Assembly: GCF_000732925.1 (NCBI RefSeq)
Contig: NZ_CP008953.1
Span: 5,518,001-5,582,000, forward strand
From: Amycolatopsis japonica
Lineage (GTDB): Bacteria; Actinomycetota; Actinomycetes; Mycobacteriales; Pseudonocardiaceae
DNA length: 64,000 nt
Reading direction: 5' to 3'
Shown: positions 1-8,624 of the stretch, piece by piece
Layout of the letters: the number at the start of each line of letters is the position of its first letter
Position numbering within the stretch: position 1 is the stretch's first letter
Notes under the pieces: generated by a model
Told to the model about the DNA's origin: nothing
The model's database searches: none
Seen by the model: the letters and a program-made list of their open reading frames with translations, nothing else
Made by a program: the position numbers and the translations under genes

Positions 1-1586
1 CGTACCACCGGATCGCGCGGGTCGACCGGCCCGAGATCTGGATCGACCTGCGTCCCGAGGAGGACGTGCTCGCCGACGCGGAGAAACTGGAAGCCCGTCG
101 CGCGGCGGGGGAATCCTTGCCGCTGTACGGGAAACTCGCCGCGGTCAAGGGCAACATCGACGTCGCCGGGCTGCCGACGACGGCGGCGTGCCCCGAGTAC
201 GCCTACTCGCCCGCCGAGGACGCGCCGGTGGTGGCGCGGCTGCGCGCGGCCGGGGCGCTGATCCTGGGTACGACCAATCTGGACCAGTTCGCGACCGGAC
301 TGGTCGGGACGCGCAGCCCGCACGGCGCGGTCCGGAACGCGCTCGATCCGGCGTACGTATCGGGCGGGTCGAGTTCCGGATCGGCGGTCGCGGTGGCGCT
401 CGGGATCGTGGATCTCGCGCTCGGCACGGACACCGCCGGATCCGGCCGGGTTCCGGCGGCGTTCAACGGGATCGTCGGGCTGAAGCCGACGCGGGGGCTG
501 CTGCCGACGACGGGTGTCGTGCCCGCGTGCGCGAGCATCGACTGCGTCACGGTGTTCGCGCGGACGGTCGACGAGGCGACGTCCGCGTTCGCCTGTCTCA
601 GCGAGCCCCGGGACCTTCCGGTGCTGAACCGTCCTTTCCGGATCGGCGTGCCTTCCGAACCCGGGCCTCTCCAGGACGGTTGGGCCGAAGCGTTCACCGC
701 GGCGGCTGGCTCGTATCGGGACGCGGGCGCGGAACTGGTTCCTGTCGACATATCGCCGTTCCTCACCGCGGCGCGCCTGCTGTACGAAGGCGCCTTCGTG
801 GCCGAGCGGTACTCGGCGGTCGGCGAGTTCATCGATGCTCATCCGGACGCCGTCGATCCGGCCGTGCGGCGGATCATCGGCGCGGCGAAGGACATCCCGG
901 CGCATCGGTTGTTCTCCGACCTCGCCACGCTCGACGGTCTTTCTCGTGAAGCCTCGGCCGTTTTGTCCACTGTGGACTGCCTTCTGCTGCCCACGACGCC
1001 GGAACACCCGACGATCGCCGAGGTCGAGGCCGATCCGCTGGGTGCGAACGCGCGGCTGGGCCGGTTCACGAACTCGACGAACCTGCTGGGCCTGTCGTCG
1101 CTCGCCGTGCCCGCCGGGACCGTCGGCGGGCTGCCGTTCGGGGTGATGCTGGTCGGCCCCGCGTACGCCGACCGGATCCTCGCCGACGTCGCCCGCTCGG
1201 TGCCGCGGCGGACGCGGATCGCGGTCGTCGGCGCGCATCTGCGCGGGCAGCCGCTGAACCACGAACTGACCTCGCGGGGCGGACGGTTCGTCTCCGCGGG
1301 GCCGACGGCGGCCGAGTACCGGTTCTACGCGCTGGACACCGTGCCGCCGAAACCTGGTCTCGTCCGGGTCGCTTCGGGCGGCGAGCCGATCGAGGCGGAG
1401 GTGTGGGACCTGCCGCTGAGCGGCTTCGGCGAGTTCGTGGCGGGCATTCCCGCGCCGCTGGCCATCGGGAAGGTGCGGCTGGCCGACGGGAGTGAGGTGT
1501 CGGGGTTCGTCTGCGAGCCCGGCGCGGTGGAGGGTGCCCAGGACATCACGGAGTACGGCGGGTGGCTCGGGTATCTGGGTCGTTGA
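1..1586 (+). CDS. atzF: Allophanate hydrolase, 5' end cut off by window start
   Basis: The frame is open from base 3 and has no start inside the window that fits; the GTG at 66 is internal, since in-frame residues before it (YHRIARVDRPEIWI) continue the family sequence. The enzyme hydrolyses allophanate to ammonia and CO2, the second step of ATP-dependent urea breakdown after urea carboxylase. The amidase-signature domain is clear: catalytic Lys in AVKGNIDV, cis-Ser in GGSSSGSA and nucleophile Ser in TDTAGSGRVPA. The last ~125 residues (from GPTAAEYRFY) are the separate C-terminal domain found in full-length AtzF-type proteins, which acts on the deaminated intermediate. About 527 residues are visible; some tens of N-terminal residues are missing. 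Urea carboxylase is probably just upstream, outside the window. Confidence 0.93.
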   Translation, partial: YHRIARVDRPEIWIDLRPEEDVLADAEKLEARRAAGESLPLYGKLAAVKGNIDVAGLPTTAACPEYAYSPAEDAPVVARLRAAGALILGTTNLDQFATGLVGTRSPHGAVRNALDPAYVSGGSSSGSAVAVALGIVDLALGTDTAGSGRVPAAFNGIVGLKPTRGLLPTTGVVPACASIDCVTVFARTVDEATSAFACLSEPRDLPVLNRPFRIGVPSEPGPLQDGWAEAFTAAAGSYRDAGAELVPVDISPFLTAARLLYEGAFVAERYSAVGEFIDAHPDAVDPAVRRIIGAAKDIPAHRLFSDLATLDGLSREASAVLSTVDCLLLPTTPEHPTIAEVEADPLGANARLGRFTNSTNLLGLSSLAVPAGTVGGLPFGVMLVGPAYADRILADVARSVPRRTRIAVVGAHLRGQPLNHELTSRGGRFVSAGPTAAEYRFYALDTVPPKPGLVRVASGGEPIEAEVWDLPLSGFGEFVAGIPAPLAIGKVRLADGSEVSGFVCEPGAVEGAQDITEYGGWLGYLGR

Positions 1587-1594
1587 GTCGAGTC

Positions 1595-1638
1595 TCGTGA
1601 GTGGCGATTCGGGTTCTAACCCGAATCTCCACCCACGA
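1595..1638. repeat. 44-bp hairpin with TCGTGAGTGG terminus (family F, copy 1)
   Basis: Arms 1595-1615 and 1618-1638 pair with two mismatches. It starts TCGTGAGTGGCG and ends CTCCACCCACGA, 8 bp after the allophanate hydrolase stop codon. The same 44-bp layout recurs at 21935-21978 and its outer core recurs at 11725, 22204, 45500 and 45716. It could act as a terminator, although no T-run follows. Confidence 0.75.
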
Positions 1639-1739
1639 CCACCCGGACCAGGCGTTTTCCGATTTGGTTGGCTTCACTGGGTGTTCTGGGAAGAAGCTCA
1701 CAAATCGTGGCGGTCCGCCGGGGGCTGGGTAGTTTCGGA

Positions 1740-2327
1740 GTGGTGCCGACCACATCCACCTCCAGCCGCAGGACCGTGATCAGCGTGTTCGCGGCGCTGG
1801 GCCTCGTCGTGGCCGCGATGGTGACGCTCGGCGCCACCGGTCTGGCCGTCAAACCGGTGAACGGACAGGCGCTCGCGGTCCTGGAAGAGGTCCCCGGTCC
1901 CGAGAGCGGGCCGACTTGCGCCGTCGACAAGCGTTACGTCGACGAAGACACCTTCGGTATGCGCCCGGACGTGATCGAGGCGTGGAACGCCATGCGCGCC
2001 AAGGCCAAAGCCCAGAACATCACCCTCTGCGTGAACGACGGAAAACGCAGCCGGGGCCAGCAACAGCGCGAATTCGACAAGGCCGTCGAGCGGTTCGGCT
2101 CCGTGGAGCAGGCCAAGAAGTGGGCGCTGCAGCCCGAGACGTCCATGCACGTCAAGGGAATCGCCGTCGACATCCAGCCGCTGAACTCGGCCTCCTGGGT
2201 GGACAAGCACGGCGGCCCGCTCGGCTGGTGCCGCCGCTACGACAACGAAAAGTGGCACTTCGAGTACGACCCGGCCTACAAGACCGCCGGCTGCCCCGCC
2301 CTGCTCCCCAGCGCCACCGGCAACTGA
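1740..2327 (+). CDS. M15 family D-Ala-D-Ala carboxypeptidase (VanY-like), membrane anchored or secreted
   Basis: 195 aa from the GTG at 1740 (an adjacent GTG at 1743 is equally possible). An open frame extends upstream to 1668, but those residues look like translated intergenic DNA. Residues ~12-35 form one hydrophobic segment, a signal peptide or anchor. The zinc-peptidase core is visible: SMHVKGIAVD matches the family SxHxxGxAxD motif (zinc His and Asp) and WHFEYDP near the C terminus supplies the third ligand. Such enzymes trim the terminal D-Ala of peptidoglycan stems; VanY relatives contribute to glycopeptide resistance, but no other van gene is seen here. It converges with the beta-lactamase gene 13 bp away, giving two neighbouring cell-wall genes. 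No strong Shine-Dalgarno is visible, so the start is uncertain. Confidence 0.85.
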   Translation: MVPTTSTSSRRTVISVFAALGLVVAAMVTLGATGLAVKPVNGQALAVLEEVPGPESGPTCAVDKRYVDEDTFGMRPDVIEAWNAMRAKAKAQNITLCVNDGKRSRGQQQREFDKAVERFGSVEQAKKWALQPETSMHVKGIAVDIQPLNSASWVDKHGGPLGWCRRYDNEKWHFEYDPAYKTAGCPALLPSATGN

Positions 2328-2340
2328 CCCGGAACTCGGC

Positions 2341-3252
2341 CTACGCCAGCTTTTCGACGACGTACTTCGCGGCCTCCGCGAGTAGCGCTTCGTCGTAGGG
2401 AGCGTCCTTCGCCGGCTTGCTCGACATGACCGCCAGGACGATCGGTGCCTTACCCGGCGGCCACAGGACGGCGATGTCGTTCAGCGTGCCGTACTCGCCC
2501 GTTCCGGTCTTACCCGCGATGGTCCAGCCGGACGGGAGGCCCGCGCGGATCCGTCCGGCGCCGGTGACGGTGCGCTGGAGCAGGTCGCGCAGGAAGTCGC
2601 GTTTCTCGGCCGTCAGCGTGTCCCCCAGCACGATCTCCCGGTAGTCGGCCGCGAACGCCCGCGGCGTGGTGGTGTCGCGAAGGTCGCCCGGGGTGGCCTC
2701 GGTGATGGCCGGCTCGACCCGGTCCATCCGCGTGACCGTGTCGCCGAGACCGCGTGTGAACGCCGTCAGTGCGGCGGGGCCGCCGAGATCCCGCAGCAGC
2801 AGATTGCCCGCGGTGCCGTCGCTGAACCGGACGGCGGCGTCGCACAGCTGGCGGATCGTCATGCCCGTGGCCACGTGCCGCTCGGTGACCGGGGCGTGTT
2901 TCATCAGGTCGTCCCGCGAGTAACTGACCCGGGTTTCCAGATGCGACAACGGGTTGCGCTGCAGGACCGCGGCCGTCGCGACACCTTTGAACGTCGAGCA
3001 GAACGCGAACCGCTCGTCGGCGCGGTGCTCGACGGTGCCGCCGCCTCCCGTGTCGAGCGCGTACACGCCGAGCCTGGCGTCGAACTTGTTCTCCAGCTCC
3101 ATCAACCGGTCGTGGAACTGGCGGGTGGTGGACGGCGGGGGTGGCGGAGGCGACGGCGCGGGCGGGTTCGCCCGCGTGCAGGCGGCCAGTGACGCGAGGA
3201 CCGCCATCCCCAGTAGCGCACGACGGGTGACGGCCGGCCCCGGCGAGTTCAT
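2341..3252 (-). CDS. bla: Class A beta-lactamase, predicted Tat-exported lipoprotein
   Basis: 303 aa. The N terminus has a twin arginine (TRRALLG) followed by a lipobox, LAAC, with Cys25, then a Pro-rich linker (30-41). Active-site elements are all present: S86-TFK (Ambler S70/K73), S144-D-G (Ambler 130-132, with Gly at 132 as in mycobacterial BlaC), E180 in VEPAITEA (Ambler E166) and K248-TG (Ambler K234-TG). The Omega-loop residue matching Ambler N170 is Thr184, which is unusual because Asn170 normally helps hold the deacylating water. The family hydrolyses penicillins and cephalosporins outside the membrane. It stands alone, divergent from fadAB. No ampR/blaI-type regulator is adjacent. 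Confidence 0.95.
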   Translation of the reverse strand: MNSPGPAVTRRALLGMAVLASLAACTRANPPAPSPPPPPPSTTRQFHDRLMELENKFDARLGVYALDTGGGGTVEHRADERFAFCSTFKGVATAAVLQRNPLSHLETRVSYSRDDLMKHAPVTERHVATGMTIRQLCDAAVRFSDGTAGNLLLRDLGGPAALTAFTRGLGDTVTRMDRVEPAITEATPGDLRDTTTPRAFAADYREIVLGDTLTAEKRDFLRDLLQRTVTGAGRIRAGLPSGWTIAGKTGTGEYGTLNDIAVLWPPGKAPIVLAVMSSKPAKDAPYDEALLAEAAKYVVEKLA

Positions 3253-3375
3253 CGTGATCCCTCCCCCTGATCACTTCGAACATAGCAATTTCCCCACCGT
3301 CCCCGGATCGGCCAAGCGGCCGAGGCGGGTGACCCCGGGAGTGTGCCTTCCCCCACTCGACCGGGCCACCATCCT

Positions 3376-3404
3376 GGTTACCGACTGGTAACCGGGGCTA
3401 GGGT
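3376..3404 (+). promoter_or_regulatory. Putative fadAB promoter with inverted-repeat operator
   Basis: A perfect inverted repeat GGTTACC-gact-GGTAACC (3376-3393) is followed 5 bp later by TAGGGT (3399-3404), a fair actinobacterial -10 box. It lies 34 bp upstream of the fadA GTG. The operator would overlap the spacer/-35 zone, as expected for a repressor such as a TetR-type fatty-acid regulator; the cognate regulator is not identifiable here. Confidence 0.5.
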
Positions 3405-3437
3405 GCGGTCAGGACAACCTCTACTTCAGGAGCATTC

Positions 3438-4670
3438 GTGGCCGCAGGAGCAACACCGCTCGCGCCGAACGCGCGGTCGGTACGCAATGTCGCCTTCGTC
3501 GAAGGGGTGCGGACGCCCTTCGGCAAGGCAGGCGAAAAGGGTATGTACGCCGGCACCCGCGCCGACGATCTCGTCGTCAACGCCATCCGTGAACTGCTGC
3601 GGCGGCACCCCGAGCTGCCGCCCGAGCGTGTCGACGAGGTGGCGATCGCCGCCACCACCCAGATCGGCGACCAGGGCCTGACCATCGGCCGCACCGCCGC
3701 GCTGCTGGCGGGCCTGCCGAAGTCCGTGCCCGGTTTCGCGCTGGACCGGATGTGCGCGGGCGCGATGACCGCCGTCACCACCACGGCGAGCGGGATCGGC
3801 TTCGGTGCCTACGACATCGCCATCGCCGGCGGCGTCGAGCACATGGGCCGCCACCCGATGGGCGAGGGCGTGGACCCGAACCCGCGCATCATCGCCGACA
3901 AACTCGTCGACCCGACGGCGCTCGTGATGGGCCAGACCGCGGAGAACCTGCACGACCGGTTCCCGGCGATCACCAAACAGCGCACCGACGCCTTCGCCGC
4001 GCGCAGCCAGGAGAAGTACGCCGAGGCCGTGAAGACCGGCAAGATCGGGCCCGAGCTGGTCCCGGTCGCCACCCGGTCCAAGGAACTCGGCTGGGGTCTC
4101 GCGACCGAGGACGAGCCGCCGCGCCCCGGCACCACCGTCGAGCAGCTCGCCGGGCTGAAGACGCCGTTCCGCCCGCACGGCCGGATCACCGCGGGCAACG
4201 CGGCCGGGCTCAACGACGGCGCCACCGCGGCGCTGCTCGCCGACGAGGACACCGCCCGCGAACTCGGCCTGCCGATCGGCATGCGCCTGGTGGGCTACTC
4301 CTTCGCCGGTGTCGAGCCGGAGGTCATGGGCATCGGCCCGGTGCCCGCCACCGAGAAGCTGTTCGCGCGCACCGGCCTGTCGATCGACGACATCGGCCTG
4401 TTCGAGATCAACGAGGCGTTCGCGGTCCAGGTGCTCGCGTTCCTCGACCACTTCGGCATCGCCGACGACGACCCCCGCGTCAACCAGTGGGGTGGCGCGA
4501 TCGCCTGCGGTCACCCGCTCGCGTCCTCCGGGGTGCGGCTGATGACGCAGCTTTCGCGTCAGTTCGCCGAGCGTCCCGACGTGCGCTACGGCCTGACCAC
4601 CATGTGTATCGGCATCGGCATGGGCGGCACGGTCATCTGGGAGAACCCGGCTTTCGAGGGGGCCAAGTAA
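3438..4670 (+). CDS. fadA: Acetyl-CoA acyltransferase (thiolase), beta-oxidation
   Basis: 410 aa; GTG start 5 nt after CAGGAG. It catalyses the thiolytic last step of fatty-acid beta-oxidation. Thiolase hallmarks: nucleophile Cys106 in DRMCAGAMTA, NEAFAVQ, His359 in CGHPLASSG and Cys390 in MCIGIGMGGT. It is 1 bp upstream of fadB, so the two are surely one transcript and probably form the trifunctional beta-oxidation complex. The FadA-FadB pair resembles M. tuberculosis Rv0859/Rv0860. Expression is likely set by the inverted repeat at 3376-3393. Confidence 0.95.
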   Translation: MAAGATPLAPNARSVRNVAFVEGVRTPFGKAGEKGMYAGTRADDLVVNAIRELLRRHPELPPERVDEVAIAATTQIGDQGLTIGRTAALLAGLPKSVPGFALDRMCAGAMTAVTTTASGIGFGAYDIAIAGGVEHMGRHPMGEGVDPNPRIIADKLVDPTALVMGQTAENLHDRFPAITKQRTDAFAARSQEKYAEAVKTGKIGPELVPVATRSKELGWGLATEDEPPRPGTTVEQLAGLKTPFRPHGRITAGNAAGLNDGATAALLADEDTARELGLPIGMRLVGYSFAGVEPEVMGIGPVPATEKLFARTGLSIDDIGLFEINEAFAVQVLAFLDHFGIADDDPRVNQWGGAIACGHPLASSGVRLMTQLSRQFAERPDVRYGLTTMCIGIGMGGTVIWENPAFEGAK

Positions 4671-4671
4671 C

Positions 4672-6783
4672 ATGACTTTCACCGCTGAGCAGGCGAAAGC
4701 CGCCTTCCCCGACGAGGTCGTCACCAACGCGGTCACCCGGCTGGTGAAGGTGCCCGGGCTCGACAAGCCCGTCGCGCTGATCACCCTCGACAACGGCCAC
4801 GACCACACCCGGCCGAACACCTTCGGCCCGCAGGGCCTGGTGAGTCTCAACGCCGCGATCGACGCCGCCTTCGCCGCGGAACCCGCCGCGATCGCGGTCA
4901 CCGGCAAGCCGTTCATCTTCGCCGTCGGCGCCGACCTTTCCGGCGTCGAAGCGGTCGCGGATCCGGCGCTGGCGCGGGAGATCGCGCAGACCGGGCACGA
5001 CGTGTTCCGGCGCCTCACCGAAACCGAGATCCCGACCTTCGGGTTCATCAACGGCGCGGTGATGGGCGGCGGGCTCGAACTCGCGCTCTCCTGCCACTAC
5101 CGCACGCTTTCGGAGAACACCGCCGCGATCGCGTTCCCCGAGGTCTTCCTCGGCCTGTTCCCGGGCTGGGGCGGCACGCAGCTGCTGCCGAACCTCATCG
5201 GGCCGGACGCCGCGGTCACCGTGATCATCGAGAACGCGCTGGCCCAGAACAAGATGCTGAAGGTCGCGCAGGCGGCGGAACTCGGCATCGTCGACGAGGT
5301 CTTCGGCTCGGCCGACTACCTCGAGCAGTCCCTGCTGTGGCTGGCGAAGGTCGTCAACGGCGAGATCACCCCCGCTCGCTGCGAGATCGACCGCGGCGCG
5401 GGCTGGGACGCCGCGATCGCCCGCGCCAAGGCCATTGTGGACGGTCGCACGAAGGGCGCCTCCCCCGGCGCGACCAAGGCCGTCGAGCTGCTGGAGCTGG
5501 CCCGCGAGAACGATCTGGACCGCGGCTACGCGGCCGAGACCGACGGGCTCGCCGAACTGCTCATGGACGACACCCTGCGCGCCGGGCTGTACTCGTTCAA
5601 CCTGGTCAACAAGCGGGCCAAGCGGCCGGCCGGTGCGCCGGACAAGTCGCTGGCACGCAAGGTGAACAAGGTCGGCATCGTCGGCGCGGGCCTGATGGCC
5701 AGCCAGATGGCGCTCCTGTTCGTCCGCCGCCTCAAGGTGCCGGTGGTGCTCACCGACGTCGACCAGGAACGCGTCGACAAGGGTGTGTCCTATGTGCACG
5801 GTGAGATCGACAAGCTGCTGGCCAAGAAGCGGGTCTCGCCGGACGGCGCGAACCGGCTGAAGGCGCTCGTCACCGGCTCGCTCGACAAGTCGGCGTTCGC
5901 CGACGCCGACTTCGTGATCGAGGCGGTGTTCGAGGAGCTGGGCGTCAAGCAGAAGGTCTTCGCCGACCTGGAGCAGTACGTCTCGCCCGAGGCGATCCTG
6001 GCGACGAACACCTCGTCGCTGTCGATCACCGCGATGGCGTCGCAGCTGAAGCATCCCGAGCGCGTGGTCGGATTCCACTTCTTCAACCCGGTCGCGGTGA
6101 TGCCGCTGCTGGAGATCGTCCGCGCGGAGAAGACCGACGACGCCGCGCTGGCGACGGCGTTCGCACTCGGCAAGCAGCTCAAGAAGTCGAGCGTGCTGGT
6201 CAAGGACGCGTCCGCGTTCGTGGTCAACCGGCTGCTGCTGCGCTTCCTCGGCGAGGTGCTGGTGACCGTCGACGAGGGCACGCCGTTCGACGTCGCCGAC
6301 AAGGCGCTCGAGCCGCTGGGCCTGCCGATGACGCCGCTGACGCTGATGCAGCTGGTCGGCCCGGCGATCGCTCTGCACGTCGGGGAGACCCTGCACGGGG
6401 CGTTCCCGGACCGGTTCACCGTCAGCGAGAACCTCGACCGCTTCGTCAAGGCGGGCAAGAAGGGCGTCTGGCAGTGGGATGACAAGGGCAATGCCACCGT
6501 CGACCCCGAAGTGGACGAGCTCTGGCAGCGCGGCGACTCGCCGTCGACGTCCGAGCAGGTGCGTGACCGCGCGCTGGCCGCGATCGCCGAGGAGATCCGG
6601 ATCATGCTCGACGAGGGCGTGGTCGCGGAGGCCCAGGACATCGACCTGTGCCTGATCCTCGGCGCGGGCTGGCCGTTCTGGCTGGGCGGCATCACGCCGT
6701 ACCTCGACCGGGCCGGCGTGTCCGAGAAGGTCAACGGCAAGCCGTTCCTGGCGCCGGGTGTGGCGAGCGTGCCGCTCTCCTGA
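4672..6783 (+). CDS. fadB: Fatty-acid oxidation multifunctional protein: enoyl-CoA hydratase / 3-hydroxyacyl-CoA dehydrogenase
   Basis: 703 aa. N-terminal crotonase domain (~15-260) with the oxyanion-hole stretch FAVGADLSG and the MGGGLELALSC motif. The NAD-binding 3-hydroxyacyl-CoA dehydrogenase domain starts at ~333 (VGIVGAGLMA) and the two C-terminal dehydrogenase helical domains follow (~515-690). It performs hydration and oxidation of enoyl-CoA, passing 3-ketoacyl-CoA to FadA. Start ATG lies 1 bp after the fadA stop, with GAGGGGGCC as ribosome site inside fadA. Length fits the actinobacterial FadB class. A strong terminator follows at 6792. Confidence 0.96.
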   Translation: MTFTAEQAKAAFPDEVVTNAVTRLVKVPGLDKPVALITLDNGHDHTRPNTFGPQGLVSLNAAIDAAFAAEPAAIAVTGKPFIFAVGADLSGVEAVADPALAREIAQTGHDVFRRLTETEIPTFGFINGAVMGGGLELALSCHYRTLSENTAAIAFPEVFLGLFPGWGGTQLLPNLIGPDAAVTVIIENALAQNKMLKVAQAAELGIVDEVFGSADYLEQSLLWLAKVVNGEITPARCEIDRGAGWDAAIARAKAIVDGRTKGASPGATKAVELLELARENDLDRGYAAETDGLAELLMDDTLRAGLYSFNLVNKRAKRPAGAPDKSLARKVNKVGIVGAGLMASQMALLFVRRLKVPVVLTDVDQERVDKGVSYVHGEIDKLLAKKRVSPDGANRLKALVTGSLDKSAFADADFVIEAVFEELGVKQKVFADLEQYVSPEAILATNTSSLSITAMASQLKHPERVVGFHFFNPVAVMPLLEIVRAEKTDDAALATAFALGKQLKKSSVLVKDASAFVVNRLLLRFLGEVLVTVDEGTPFDVADKALEPLGLPMTPLTLMQLVGPAIALHVGETLHGAFPDRFTVSENLDRFVKAGKKGVWQWDDKGNATVDPEVDELWQRGDSPSTSEQVRDRALAAIAEEIRIMLDEGVVAEAQDIDLCLILGAGWPFWLGGITPYLDRAGVSEKVNGKPFLAPGVASVPLS

Positions 6784-6791
6784 GCCGCGAC

Positions 6792-6845
6792 GAAAGGCCA
6801 CCGTCGGCGATCCCTCGATCGCAGGCGGTGGCCTTTCACGTTTTT
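6792..6845 (+). terminator. Intrinsic terminator of fadAB
   Basis: Perfect 12-bp stem GAAAGGCCACCG (6792-6803) / CGGTGGCCTTTC (6826-6837) with a 22-nt loop, followed by a T-run at 6841-6845. It begins 8 bp after the fadB stop. Confidence 0.85.
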
Positions 6846-6906
6846 CGTGGATTCGATGGCGAACGGCTACGTTTTCGTGAAAGCCTGGGGTTCGTACGGG
6901 AACGTT

Positions 6907-6935
6907 CGTCTCCCCGGCCATCCCCCGGGGAGACG
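6907..6935. repeat. Hairpin upstream of the PHP metallohydrolase gene
   Basis: Perfect 11-bp inverted repeat CGTCTCCCCGG (6907-6917) / CCGGGGAGACG (6925-6935), 7-nt spacer, about 70 bp before the next start codon. No T-run; it could be an operator or 5' leader structure. Confidence 0.5.
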
Positions 6936-7006
6936 GGCATCACAGAACGCCGTGCGTTGGCCGTCCGGACATCGTCCGTTCAACGAGGCTCTTTAGCGTC
7001 CGGCCG

Positions 7007-8608
7007 GTGAACAGCGAAAAACCCGGCGTCGACCGCCGCGGATTCCTCAAACGCGCGGGCCTCGTGTCCGCGGCGGCCGCCGGCGCGCCGCTCACCGCCG
7101 CGGCACCGGCGGACGCCCTCGATCTGGATCTCGACCTCGATCTCGGCCTGCTCTTCGGCCGGGACCGCTATCGGTGGCTGGCGGGCGATCACCACATCCA
7201 CACGCAGTACTCCTACGACGCGATGTACACAGTGGACGGAATCGCCACCGACGCGCGCCGCCACGGGGCGGACTGGGCGGTGATCACCGATCACGGCCAC
7301 GCCGCGCACGAGAAGTCGTCGGTGGAGCGGACGAACGCCGCGATCCGGGCGGCGCAGCGCGAACATCCCGATCTCCTGCTGTGGCAGGGCATGGAGTGGA
7401 ACGTGCCGGGCGCCGAGCACGCGACGCTGTTCTTCCAGGCGGGCGCGGCCCAGGCCGCGAAACTGCGCGAGTTCGAGCGCGCCTTCGACTGGCGGCTGAC
7501 CGGGACCGAACCGGGCACGCCGGACAACGAGGCGCTGGCCGTCGAGGCGATCCGCTGGCTCGCGGCCGAAGAGCGGGCACGCCGGATCCACGCGCCGGTG
7601 GTGGTGATCAACCATCCGCTGCGCAACGGCCGGATCGCCCCGCACGAGATCCGTGCGCTGCGCGACGCCGCGCCCGGCATCGTCATCGGCATGGAAGGCG
7701 CGCCGGGAGCGCAGGCCGACGGTTTCCCCGAACCGCTCGGAAGCGGCGGGGGCGCGCGTGGCGGGTACGGCAACTCGCCCGGCTCGAACTCGTGGCTGGG
7801 CTTCCCGGCGTCGGCCTACCGCACCTACGGCGGCTTCGACTGGAGCACCGCGACCGTCGGCGGGCTCTGGGATTCGCTGCTGGCCGAAGGAAAGCCGTGG
7901 TGGATCACCAGCAACTCCGACTCGCACTACAACCGCGGCGACACCCACGTGCGGCCCAGCGTCCCCGACGGCTACTACGACGAGCACGGCGGCTACCCGG
8001 ACCCGATCGACACCGGCGTCCCGCAGACCCTGCCGCCGTACGCGGACTTCGCCCCCGCCGAGTTCAGCCGGACGATGGTCGGCGTGACCCGCCGAAGCCA
8101 CGAAGGGGTGCTGGAAGGTCTGCGCGCGGGCCGCGTCTGGGTGGCGCACGGCGGGCTCGCGCAGGAACTCGAATTCGGTGCGTACAGCGGCTGGAGCTCG
8201 GCGACGATGGGCGGCAGGCTGCGGGTCCGGCGCGGATCCGACGTCACGGTGGTCGTCTCGGCGAAGCTGGCGGCCCGGCCGAACGGCGGCGGCGCGATCC
8301 CGCGGCTCGCACGGCTCGACCTCGTCTCGGGACCGGTGACCGGCCCGGCCGCCGACCGCGACACGCAGACCGCCCCGGGTACCCGGGTTGTGCGGTCGTT
8401 CGAGCCGCGGTGGGCGCCCGGGCGGCGGGTCACCTTCCGGCACACGTTCCGCGACGTGCGTGAGCCGTTCTTCGTGCGGACACGCGGAACGGACGGCAAG
8501 AAGCACGTGCCCGGCGGGATCGAGCCGAGCGCCGACGTGATCGGGCAGTCGAACCCGTTCGAAGACCTGTGGCTGTACGGGAACCCGATCTTCGTGGACG
8601 TGCGGTAG
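7007..8608 (+). CDS. Tat-exported PHP-domain metallohydrolase (CehA/McbA-like)
   Basis: 533 aa, GTG start. A twin-arginine signal (DRRGFLKRAG, residues 9-18) and alanine-rich h-region predict folded export. The PHP domain starts at ~63 with GDHHIHTQYS, then VITDHGH, the expected metal-binding histidines and aspartates; IVIGMEG and NSDSH further down fit the same fold. PHP proteins are metal-dependent phosphoesterases; CehA/McbA relatives cleave esters and carbamates, so the substrate cannot be named. Between signal and domain is an odd Asp-Leu repeat (LDLDLDLDLGL). It has its own promoter region behind the fadB terminator; the downstream neighbour is convergent. Confidence 0.85.
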   Translation: MNSEKPGVDRRGFLKRAGLVSAAAAGAPLTAAAPADALDLDLDLDLGLLFGRDRYRWLAGDHHIHTQYSYDAMYTVDGIATDARRHGADWAVITDHGHAAHEKSSVERTNAAIRAAQREHPDLLLWQGMEWNVPGAEHATLFFQAGAAQAAKLREFERAFDWRLTGTEPGTPDNEALAVEAIRWLAAEERARRIHAPVVVINHPLRNGRIAPHEIRALRDAAPGIVIGMEGAPGAQADGFPEPLGSGGGARGGYGNSPGSNSWLGFPASAYRTYGGFDWSTATVGGLWDSLLAEGKPWWITSNSDSHYNRGDTHVRPSVPDGYYDEHGGYPDPIDTGVPQTLPPYADFAPAEFSRTMVGVTRRSHEGVLEGLRAGRVWVAHGGLAQELEFGAYSGWSSATMGGRLRVRRGSDVTVVVSAKLAARPNGGGAIPRLARLDLVSGPVTGPAADRDTQTAPGTRVVRSFEPRWAPGRRVTFRHTFRDVREPFFVRTRGTDGKKHVPGGIEPSADVIGQSNPFEDLWLYGNPIFVDVR

Positions 8609-8624
8609 GCGACCGGGGCCGGGT

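Noticed and set aside
4633-6921. 762-codon open frame antisense to fadB
   Set aside because: Shadow of high-GC codon bias; composition dominated by Arg/His/Asp/Gly, no domain, while the sense frame is a complete FadB.
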